64,000 nt of DNA from Chondrus crispus. Its lineage: Eukaryota > Rhodophyta > Florideophyceae > Gigartinales > Gigartinaceae. The stretch lies in the NCBI RefSeq assembly GCF_000350225.1, contig NW_005179073.1:62001-126000 (forward strand). The letters are read 5' to 3'. Below, piece by piece: positions 21,549 to 29,933 of this stretch. Positions within the stretch are counted from its first letter, which is position 1. The number at the start of each line of letters is the position of its first letter. The translations under genes were made by a program, and so were the position numbers. The notes under the pieces were generated by a model that had not been told where the DNA came from, searched no databases, and saw only the letters and a program-made list of their open reading frames with translations.

Positions 21549-22473
21549 CAGAGTAAAGTCTCGATAAGCTGCGTACCTGATATGATGAACTGTCTCGGTA
21601 CAGTGAACCGAAGGACTATGAGGGAAGCGCCACCCCGCTTTTTTGGCCCAGAATCGACGTTTTCGTATTTCTAACGTGAACTAGACTCTATAGAATGAAC
21701 TACGCGATACCATGAACATACAAAAACATGAAAACCCCAGAGTTCACTTTATCGAGGCCGAAATGCGCACTAGGAACGAACCATCAACGACTACAGAAGC
21801 CATCCATACGACTTTGCCTCAGATTCGAACGCTGAAGCCTCCTTACGCGGCTTTGTTCCTCATACAGAAGTGACTTGATGCTCGAAGGCAGCCCCGATTG
21901 AACCAGATTCGCGTCCGTCATAATACAACTGAGTTCGTTAGATAGAGCTTCTAATGTTCCGCGATACCGAGCAAGCGACGGTTTGCGCCCTGTCTGGTCT
22001 TTCGCTGGCACAGTAGAGCGATCGTCCTCACTATCTGAATCACCGTTAAATTTATCTTGCTCAATGCCAGTAAATGCCCCAAAATCCCCTAATCCAAGAT
22101 CAATGGCTTGACCGAGAGCTGACTCTTCTGATATAGACTCTGGATGTGGCAGAATTAAAAGAAAAGGAAGGATGGATCACAATGTGAAGTGGTCCAGATA
22201 TGGAATTGCGCCCGTCGACCTTGCCCCTCGACCTTGCCCATCGATGGACAGAGTGAAGGAAAGTGAGTTTGTGTTCCTGTGACCGTATCATCGGCATTGG
22301 TGGAGACGCTCTAAGAGCGTCTCCACCGGTGTGGTCCAAATCATACTGTACCCGTAAAAAGGGTACACGTGTACACGAGCAGTTCCGCCGCCGTGAACTG
22401 CCTCGGTAAGGCGAACTCAATGGGCTGCTCGGAAGCGCCACATTTCGGTTCACGATATCGAGACTTTACTCTG
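21549..22473 (-). mobile_element. Nested, internally deleted pogo-like element
   Basis: It has 18-bp terminal inverted repeats (CAGAGTAAAGTCTCGATA at both ends), flanked by TA at 21,547-21,548 and 22,474-22,475. The 925-bp element lies inside the larger pogo-like transposon. It keeps only the end of a transposase gene on the minus strand, so it is non-autonomous. Confidence 0.85.
21784..22140 (-). pseudogene. Transposase C-terminal remnant in nested element
   Basis: About 119 codons are open on the minus strand without an ATG (ESISEESALGQAIDLGLGDF near the start, then a Ser/Asp-rich linker), ending RRLQRSNLRQSRMDGFCSR. Acidic linkers and a short Arg-rich tail ending in an aromatic are usual at the C-terminus of pogo/Tigger transposases. 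The catalytic core is absent. Confidence 0.5.
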
Positions 22474-22835
22474 TACCCCCTTGTATGGACGGCGGCGGTC
22501 CGGAGCGTTCTTAAAACCATGCAAAATCCCGGTTGGTGATGAAGCACAAGTTGGTGATTAAGCACGCAACAGTTACTTTCAGCGATGCCCAATTGAACGG
22601 GGTGGTTACTATAGTTTCCACACGACCGTCAATTTGACCCCATATGAAGTCAGGCGTGGCTTTGTATGAGGCCACTTTTTTTGCAAAAATATATACATTA
22701 AATCGAACCTTTGTAAAGTCAGTTTGTACCTTTTCTTTAACGTATATGCCCTCGGCGATAACATCTTGCAAAACATTAGGATGGCAGTGGTCAATACACA
22801 GAGAGACTAAGAATGTAATGAAATTTCAATGATCA

Positions 22836-23383
22836 GTTAACTTTTTAAACAGGCGATTTGGTTTCGAAGATATCAACATATAACGTTTTGAGGTTGGTCA
22901 AAATGGCTCCTTTTTTGGGCATTCTAAAAATGGCTGGAAAAGACGTGCAGATCTGACCAAACTCCACCCTTCCGCAACGCAGAAGTCAACTGCGATGACG
23001 AGAGTATCTTTTTCCATCTTGTTGAGCTAGCACAAGTCGAGAAAAGTAAGTTGAAAAGTGACCTCATATGAGGTCATTTGTCACCTAGACACTATGGAGA
23101 TTCCAACTCTAAAACTCGATTTGCACTGCGTTAGTCGTTTCTTCCACGGTTGTTGTACTGGCGCACAAGGTTGAGTCCAGAAGTGGCCTCTGTGGTTTGC
23201 GTGAGGCTACTGGTCCCATGCGTACTATTGTCTAGACGACATGTGACCTCATCATACGAGGCTACTTTTCAACTTATTTTTTCTCGACTTGTGCTTGCTC
23301 AGCGACAAAGAAGCCTGTTTCACCAACCTCAAAACGTTTTGTGTTGATATCTTCAAAACCAAACGGCATGATTAAATGTTAAC
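22836..23383. mobile_element. Foldback (MITE-like) element
   Basis: Long imperfect inverted arms begin with GTTAAC at each end. The outer parts share GAAGATATCAAC and AACGTTTTGAGGTTGGT. The inner parts share CACAAGTCGAGAAAA and AAGTTGAAAAGT. The left arm has about 100 extra bases. A perfect 18-bp palindrome TGACCTCATATGAGGTCA lies at 23,059-23,076, and related strings occur near 22,640 and 26,252. There is no coding capacity, and the target duplication is not clear. Confidence 0.7.
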
Positions 23384-23571
23384 CGGGTGGAGGAGATGCG
23401 CACTCATTCATTCGCTCAGAGTTGAGGACATCAGCACGCCACACCCTGAACTTTCGCGTGAAGGTCTTGTAATTCCTGGCGTTATATATTACGCCTGCAA
23501 ATCTACCGTATCACGTCTTCGCGCCGTATCACGTCTTCACGCATCCGGGAACTTCTATCTTCACAGTCACA

Positions 23572-23851
23572 ATGGGTAAAGCGAAGAAGGCTCTGGACGA
23601 TTTCATCGACAACATCCCTGACAGTAAGCTCACGGGAATACATCAGGGCGCGGGCACTCTTCACACGGACACGGACTTTCGTCTGGATTTACAGGGGGCA
23701 AGTTTGTTCTCAGGATGAAATGACTTTCACTCTCGTCTGTTCGGCCCATACTATTTCTACGGGATTCTAAAACTAACAATTAATTTCATCGTGCTGTATC
23801 ACAGATGACTTCTGGGACTCCAAAGATGTACAACCTTCAGATTCAGATTAA
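23572..23851 (+). CDS. Small two-exon gene, product not recognised
   Basis: Exon 1 (23,572-23,623) encodes MGKAKKALDDFIDNIPD. A donor GTAAGC at 23,624, a CTAAC branch point in AACTAACAAT near 23,772 and the acceptor CACAG at 23,804 define a 181-nt intron. Splicing gives a 32-residue acidic product ending NDFWDSKDVQPSDSD. Alternatively, exon 2 read from its own ATG (23,805) gives 58 aa (MTSGTPKMYNLQIQINRG and on to FRRNAKI). Which frame is used depends on the true 5' exon; the intron signals are the best in the window. Confidence 0.35.
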
Positions 23852-24607
23852 CCGTGGTACACAGCTCAGCACCCTGAAGAAGTTCAGCCCTGGCACGGTC
23901 TCGACTGTTCTCGCTCCTATCGATCCAGCGATGTCTGCTGCCGATATCAAAGCGTCCTTCAGGCGTAATGCTAAGATTTGAAGAAACCTCCATTTCTAGA
24001 CCTTTAGTTTCATTATCCGCAGCCTGCAAGTAACCCAAAGTGCGCTGTTCCCTGTTCTACCAGTGACCGACACTGTTTCACTTGTAACGGCTTGTTTGTG
24101 TCTCGAGGTCGGGGTGTGTGCATCATTCATTCGTCTTCCACCCCTCAATCACATTTCCTGTGTACTCAATCTAGACTGAGTAAACACATTTCGCTGTTGG
24201 GAAATTTCCTTGGAAGCTTTGGCCGTATCAGGTTTGCTTCGACAAGGATTTCGCGCATTTCGGGTCTTCAAAGGAGACAGCGTGTGTTCTTCTCCACTTA
24301 TGCGCTATAGTCGGGAGATACTGTTCCTGCGGGAAACGAGTCGTCATCCCCCGGGCCTATCATTTTTGACGCTTTCTCAAGCAGGAAAACTGCAAACTTT
24401 AGCCTCTCAGAATTGTTCTTTTCGTGCTTCACATGCGATAGGAGCATAGAACGACAAGGCCTGGGATGCTCCCTATGCTGAAGCGATGCTAATCTCAGCT
24501 ATATCCGCACCAAATAGCCCGCTCCTCACATGCGATGAACATGGGATTCGTAGTTAGACGAAACATCGTAAATTCATGTCGCTCATCGACAGGAACATTT
24601 TCAAGAC
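23852..24607. other. Intergenic stretch, no gene seen
   Basis: It lies between the small spliced gene and the 3' end of the kinase-like gene. No domain, repeat or structural RNA is evident. Confidence 0.5.
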
Positions 24608-25855
24608 CTATTCCAGGAGTATCTTCTGTAAACTCGGGACGTCTTCCCCGGCCTCCACGCCATCTAGCCACTTGGAGATACGCTTGATACAAAATTCATT
24701 ATCGATGCAATTCACTGCCATCTCGAAGTCTGCCTTTCTCAAATTTAAGTCAGACGAATAAATCGCAAACCAAGCAGGCTCGATATTCTTGACCTCATTC
24801 AAAAACTCGTTCCGCAGTTCAGTCTGCTCGTACTCAAGAAGATCTTCCGGGTACGACTCGTCGATCTCGCCGTCCTCGTTCAGCCCGTTTTCGTCTATAG
24901 CGTATTCGATTCTATTTGGCATCTCCATTCGTTCTCCTCCCCGAAGAAAGTATGGAATTTGACATACCCTCCATAACGGTAATGCAGACACGCATTCCCA
25001 GTCAATAATTGCAGTAAGATTCCCGTCCTCATCAACCATGATGTTCTGTTGAGAGAGGTCATCATGGAAGAGAGCTGTTTCTTCCACTTCATGGTTTAGG
25101 TTGAATGTAAAAATTGAATGGAGAAGCGAAGCAAGTCTTTGCTCTAGTATTGCGACCTGCTCTGCCGTATCAATATCATCTTCATCTCTCGACGCTTCAA
25201 TAATGTCCTTGCTTTCGTGACGGTGCACAAGCAACCGGGCGTGTAGCCAACTTCGGCTTGAGCGAAATGGACCTCGGGGGAATTCTTGGGTTGTGCGATC
25301 ATCCCAAAAGAATTCATTCGACACAATTCGACCGACTCGAAATTTTGTCTGGTCAACAGCGTCATCTCGGGACGTGTCGGAGTGATAAAGGTTCCCTATG
25401 CCTTGGATTCGGGCACGGAATAGCTGGACAACATAAAGTGCAATACGCTTTACCAAAGCCCGCTTCTTTTCTAGCGGTAGTGATTTCCAGTGTTGCCTTA
25501 GCGGTTTTCCAGGCATGTGCTCTAAGAGCATCCATTCGACACGAAGAGCATTGTCGTTTGAAGCGTCAAATGCAATGACAGTGGGGACGGGGGCATCTGT
25601 GTTTTGCTGGATGAAGTCGAGGGTTGCTGCCTCGCTTTGTGTCTTACGACGGGGATCAACTGGAAGTGTGACTCGCATAATATACTCGGCATCATCATGT
25701 TGTACTTTGTACACCTTATTGAATCCCCCCTGAGCCAAAACTGTGACGATGCAAGCTTGGGATTGACCAAGTTCGTCTTTTACGATATCCTTGATCGCAT
25801 CAATTGAAGGTTCTTGAGTCCATCTGGGCTCGGCGCCAATATGGTCTTTCCCCAC
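24608..25855 (-). CDS. APH-family (aminoglycoside phosphotransferase-like) kinase
   Basis: The frame is intronless and up to 415 aa, with a protein-kinase-like fold. A Gly-rich nucleotide loop comes first (VLAQGGFNKVYKVQ), then a strand with a candidate Lys/Arg (YIMRVTLPV), a hinge (WMLLEHMPGKPLRQHW), the catalytic loop LFHDDLSQQNIMV (H-x-D-x4-N) and the metal-binding IIDWECV. This is the layout of the APH/choline-kinase clan, common in fungi and algae as small-molecule kinases; the substrate is unknown. The frame begins at a GTG directly after a TGA, with no ATG for about 60 residues. An ATG at about 25,865 lies one base out of frame, so a one-base shift in the G run near 25,850 is likely at the start. 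The rest looks intact and is probably functional. Confidence 0.75.
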   Translation of the reverse strand: MGKDHIGAEPRWTQEPSIDAIKDIVKDELGQSQACIVTVLAQGGFNKVYKVQHDDAEYIMRVTLPVDPRRKTQSEAATLDFIQQNTDAPVPTVIAFDASNDNALRVEWMLLEHMPGKPLRQHWKSLPLEKKRALVKRIALYVVQLFRARIQGIGNLYHSDTSRDDAVDQTKFRVGRIVSNEFFWDDRTTQEFPRGPFRSSRSWLHARLLVHRHESKDIIEASRDEDDIDTAEQVAILEQRLASLLHSIFTFNLNHEVEETALFHDDLSQQNIMVDEDGNLTAIIDWECVSALPLWRVCQIPYFLRGGERMEMPNRIEYAIDENGLNEDGEIDESYPEDLLEYEQTELRNEFLNEVKNIEPAWFAIYSSDLNLRKADFEMAVNCIDNEFCIKRISKWLDGVEAGEDVPSLQKILLE

Positions 25856-27212
25856 TCAAGTCCATACGGCGCGTGTGTGGTGGCATGAGATCGGGAGATC
25901 ACGGCGGTGAGGCCTGCAGAGGGCCTAATTGACACTGAAGAGCGGACTTAACCGAATTGACCTGGTAGTGCTACAGTAGTAAGGAACGGCCTGGTTGCTG
26001 CGACGGGGAGGTGGGCGAATGCACAGTAGCGAGGGTACAGTACCAAGGTACCGTTGGTAGTACATACTGTAGCCAATCTGAGGCTGCAGTGGACAGGGCT
26101 GTCCAGCGCATGAAACAGATGTGCGAGTCGACAATTCTCTGTTTAGCTAGACGTATTGTATTTCCGGTGGTCGCCAGCTCACTATGAGCGCTTGTCGAAA
26201 GGTGTGGGAGGGTGGGCTGGGGAGTTCGTGTCTTGTGTCTATCCGACCGTTGTCCTCATATGAAGTCACGTTTCGACATTCTTTTCTTGCCTTACGCTTT
26301 CTCGACAAGAAGGAGAAAGATCCCCTCGCCACCCTACTCGACTTTTGACATGTGGAAGGAAAGAGGTTAGTGAGAACTTCATGTTCTTGTAGTTCGTCTT
26401 TAGAAATATCTGGAAAAGAAGCTTTCTCAAACCACCTTAAACTCGCATGTCATAAAACTTGGAAATGAAAAACGCCACTTTCAAGAAGGTGACTGGGAAC
26501 ACAATCTGCACCACATTCCTGGGTGAGAAGTAATAAGAGATACTGTAAGACAACGGAAAGCTGCAATGAAACTGAAAAAAAAAACCGTAATTGTAATTAG
26601 ACTGAAATTTTTAGAAAACATAAAAGCACTTCGAGTCACACTTGACAATGTAGACGAAATTCATATACTGTATGTACAGAAAATCAAGACACCACCCTTG
26701 TACCCAAACCAATACTGTACAGAAATCAATGTAATATTTCAATAGTGCACTGGTATGTGCATCTGCCGGATGTAGCACTATTCGGGAGATGTCGACCGCA
26801 CCTCTAATGCAATCTCACAGGGCCAATTGCCCACTGTGACCTTACCGTAACTGGCGGGACGTGAGTTGGGTTGACCACACGCCAGGCCTGCTCAAAGATG
26901 GCACGGACGGTCCTTGGACGGTCTTGTGCGAGTCATTGCGGCATAACACCCACCCAACTCACACGACATCCAACGCGAGCCAAAGTCGGGGCGTTCCTTC
27001 CAAGCCTGACCAAAGCACCCCCACACGTCATGCCACATCGCGGTCATCGTGGTATTGTTCGAAGCTTTCAACGTATCGCGGTCACATTACGCCCTCCGAA
27101 CAAACGCTTGCTAGTCCGAAGGTAGCCCCACCACTAGCCTTGAATATAGTGTGCCTGAGAGTTGAGAACACTCCGTTCCCTCGACACCGGCTTTAGGAGC
27201 CACGTTCTAGTA
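25856..27212. other. Intergenic stretch with short palindromic GTAC repeats
   Basis: No gene is recognised. Strings such as CAGTACCAAGGTAC (26,036 on) resemble others near 29,634 and 61,010. A decayed CCTCATATGAAGTCA copy at 26,253 is like the centre of the foldback element. The 26,340-26,760 part is AT-rich. Confidence 0.45.
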
Positions 27213-28187
27213 TCAGGGGATTCCGTTCAGCGCGGAGGACGAAGCTTCATGCTCCCTATCTGGCCATTCGATTCGAAAAAGCCTTCGAGAATCACGCAGC
27301 CAGAGGAAAGTACCTTGAGCACAGGTGCACAACCCCTTCACAACAACCTTTCTCTGCGAAAGACTTAGTATTCGTTTACTGCTCTCCCCCGTCGCAAGAT
27401 GCACATAGTAAATAACACCATCACCACGAGTTACGACGGCTCGCTCACCATTCCCGTCTGTCGCAAACGCAAAAAATGTCCCCGAAAACGTGCAAAACTC
27501 CCTCCCCCTCCACTGCGCACTCGTCAACTTCCAAACACAACTCGCCTTGTTCTTACAAAACGTGTATCTTATAAGCAACCCGCTCCACCATGCGACGATA
27601 ATGTCTCCATCCCTCGTGAACCGTATTTGCGTGAGACGGTCACATAAGTCGATGCGATCTGGCACACCAATCACAACAGAAGCATCCGCATCCAAGCTAC
27701 CCCACAAAGCGATCTGGCCTGCCATGGAACCTACAGCGACGGCGCCTCTCTCAGAGACATCGACGGCGACACAAGGGTGGCTGTCGGATCCGAGTAGGAG
27801 TTGTAGGGCAGTTGCCTTTCGACTGGCAAGGCGGGACACGAAAACGCCGTCGAATCCAGCGACGGCGGCCATGGCTGTGCCATCTAACAGTCGAGTGACG
27901 GATAGATCTGTGGGTTCGACGTGAAGTCGGGTCGGGCAGGACACGGTGATTTTTGCAGAGGCGTCTGTGAATATTAGGAATTGGTTGAGAATGGTGGCGA
28001 AGAGGTCCTGGGTGCCGGCGGCGTGGGCTTTGACGGGGAGATGGGACGCGGGGAAGGCGAAGGCGGAGTCTGGTGTGGAGAGATGATAGGAAGTGGCGGC
28101 CAGTTGGGAGACGTTGGAAGAAGTTGGAGTGGAAGCAAGGGCGTTGCGCATGCCGACGGCGGGAGCGGGAGGGTCTGGTAGGCCCAT
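27213..28187 (-). CDS. WD40-like beta-propeller protein
   Basis: It encodes 324 aa from the ATG at 28,187. Repeating strand patterns suggest a propeller: AAVAGFDGVFVSRLASRK, then HPCVAVDVSERGAVAVGS followed by GQIALWGS, then ITQIRFTRDG-like and GDIIVAWWSG blades, and later GDGVIYYVHLATGES. The W-G/S and V-x-V-x-W ends of the blades are weak but regular. The N-terminus is Ala/Pro/Ser-rich. No specific family is recognised. The frame is clean, unlike the neighbouring relics, so this is probably a working host gene. Confidence 0.55.
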   Translation of the reverse strand: MGLPDPPAPAVGMRNALASTPTSSNVSQLAATSYHLSTPDSAFAFPASHLPVKAHAAGTQDLFATILNQFLIFTDASAKITVSCPTRLHVEPTDLSVTRLLDGTAMAAVAGFDGVFVSRLASRKATALQLLLGSDSHPCVAVDVSERGAVAVGSMAGQIALWGSLDADASVVIGVPDRIDLCDRLTQIRFTRDGDIIVAWWSGLLIRYTFCKNKASCVWKLTSAQWRGREFCTFSGTFFAFATDGNGERAVVTRGDGVIYYVHLATGESSKRILSLSQRKVVVKGLCTCAQGTFLWLRDSRRLFRIEWPDREHEASSSALNGIP

Positions 28188-28602
28188 CACAAAAGGTCAG
28201 AAGGTCGGTCGTGGGTAACGGCTGAGAGCAGCTGGTCTACATGACCGGGATGGAGGCAGTTGGAATGCGAGAGAAATGTGGGCTGGTGCGAGTGGTATGT
28301 TTTACATTGGCGATGGTGGCACGCCAGGAAATGATTTTGAATCAAAACTCCGGATGAGCACTGCTGTATGACGCACAACTAGAATGAGAAAAGCGTGCCC
28401 TTGGCTGCTCTATGGTAGATGCAACTACTAATCGTTCGACTAAGTGGACGAAGCTGCCGGGAATAGACACGCAGAGTTGCCGCAGCGCTCAACGCTTCAG
28501 GACTCGACAACGGATGCGTTTCCCCCCTGGAAGACCGCGTCCCGTGACGAATGCACACCTCCATCTCTACCGGGGGAAAATAAAAACGGACAGATGAGAA
28601 GA
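28188..28602. other. Intergenic stretch
   Basis: It lies between two minus-strand genes. It should hold the promoter of the propeller gene; no clear TATA box or other signal is seen. Confidence 0.4.
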
Positions 28603-28794
28603 CTATCGCCGCCCTGCGTGGATGGCGGCCATTTGCTGCTTGTGTGAGATCTTCTTTTTGGAATGCTTGACGGTCCTCTCCGCGGCGGCGGCAAGGCGGT
28701 CGAGAACGGGCAAGGTTTGCGGGCGAGCGGAGGTAAATGAGGGGAAAGGGGTGTTGGCGGCAAAGCCGGCAAGGCTGATATGTGGGGTAGACAT
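28603..28794 (-). CDS. Small basic protein, 63 aa
   Basis: It starts at the ATG at 28,794. The N-terminal half is hydrophobic/Ser/Pro-rich (MSTPHISLAGFAANTPFP) and could be an organelle-targeting stretch. The C-terminal half is Lys/Arg-rich (ERTVKHSKKKISHKQQM). A good TATA-like box lies on the same strand about 110 bases upstream. The product could be a small ribosomal or nucleic-acid-binding protein; no family is recognised. Longer GC-driven frames overlap it and were not preferred. Confidence 0.4.
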   Translation of the reverse strand: MSTPHISLAGFAANTPFPSFTSARPQTLPVLDRLAAAAERTVKHSKKKISHKQQMAAIHAGRR

Positions 28795-28900
28795 GCTGAG
28801 AAAGAGAAATGGGGAGTTGGGGTTGGAGGAGGAAGCGGGAGGAAGAAAGCGGGAGGAGGAAGGCGGGAGGAGGAAGGCGGGGGACGACGATGGGCAGGAC

Positions 28901-28910
28901 ATATAAATAC
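28901..28910 (-). promoter_or_regulatory. TATA-like box for the 63-aa gene
   Basis: GTATTTATAT on the minus strand stands out in GC-rich, purine-rich surroundings, about 107 bases upstream of the ATG at 28,794. Confidence 0.4.
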
Positions 28911-29083
28911 AGAGCGGGCATCGGGCGGCGGGTGAAAGGTCAATCAGGATAGAATGCGTAACCAATGGACTGAGAGTTGGAGATACGCCACCCGGAGATG
29001 GGAGCTGGATGCGAGCGTTGTCACCACAAGAGCAAATGTGGTACGGTAAATGTTGTCTGGGAAGGCGGATGGATGGAGGGGTG

Positions 29084-29592
29084 CGCGACATCCCGCCATT
29101 CCAAAGCACTGCGACAAATGCACCTTATCTCGGTCCAATCATCGCTGCCCGCAACCATCGCTGCCCGCACTTGCGAGCACATCAGTCTTCGCCTGAAGAC
29201 CCATAAACGTACCCTTGCAGCAGACTCTACAATATCTGCTATTGCTCTCGATGCTCTCGATATGCAGTCTGTCGAGGTGCAAGTACTGTAATATTCACAT
29301 TTACATGCTGACCAACTCACAGCCTCAAGCCACTTTGTCACTACCCATGCCCTCGCTTCTACCCCCCTTGCCCGCAGCCATATCTTCCACAAATGCCACT
29401 CTCCGAACCCCGCTCCCATCCCAGTGCCGTGCAAGTCAGCCCCGCTGTGTCCTTGATGTCGTAAACTTTAAAATGATCCTACATCCCGCCATTCCGAAGA
29501 ACTGCGACCAATTCACCATATCTTGGTCCAATCATCGCTGCCCGCAATCATCGCTGTCCGCAATCATCGCTGTCCGCAATCATCGCTGTCGA
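29084..29592 (+). repeat. Direct repeat of about 80 bp with a 16-bp tandem array
   Basis: The stretch starting CATCCCGCCATTCC at about 29,090 recurs at about 29,484 with roughly 80-85% identity through CCAATCATCGCTGCCCGC. The second copy runs into four tandem units of CAATCATCGCTGTCCG (about 29,529-29,590). The surrounding 28,911-29,933 region has no convincing gene. Confidence 0.8.
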
Positions 29593-29933
29593 TGTGGTGA
29601 TGGTTGAGGTATGATAAGGGAAAGATACTAAGGATGCAGTACCAAGGGTACTGAAATACAGTTGGCACTCCCGTGCATTATTTAGGTCGGTGGCGACGGC
29701 CGCTCTGTGACCTCGCACCGGTGGTCGGAATATAGCAAAGTCAAGAGTCGTTCTCTACTTTGCTCGCCCCTCGGCGTTCGGCCGAGGTCCCGGCGCTGGT
29801 GGAATTTTCAAATAGTCGCCGGAAGACCGCTTCTGGCACAAGCGCAAATATTTCAATCACAGCACTCTACAGCTTTTAACGGAGTAAGCAGTATTCAATG
29901 TTCAAAGCTGTTTCAAGAAAGATCTAGGGCATC

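Larger units (their letters stand above)
18795..22483 (+). mobile_element. pogo-like DNA transposon with TA target duplication
   Basis: The ends are CAAGGGGGT at 18,795 and the reverse complement ACCCCCTTG at 22,475-22,483. The element is flanked by TA at 18,793-18,794 and 22,484-22,485. The empty target is seen at 12,093-12,184, so both boundaries are exact. It encodes a DDE transposase of pogo/CENP-B type at 19,096-20,779. A second pogo-like element sits inside its 3' part (21,549-22,473). Confidence 0.85.

Noticed and set aside
28379..28943. Long Pro/Leu/Ser-rich minus-strand frames overlapping the 63-aa gene
   Set aside because: They arise from a purine-rich simple repeat (GGAGGAAGGCGG units); the shorter frame with an ATG and a TATA-like box was preferred.
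29021..29434. 137-codon minus-strand frame
   Set aside because: It spans one copy of a direct repeat and intergenic sequence; no domain.
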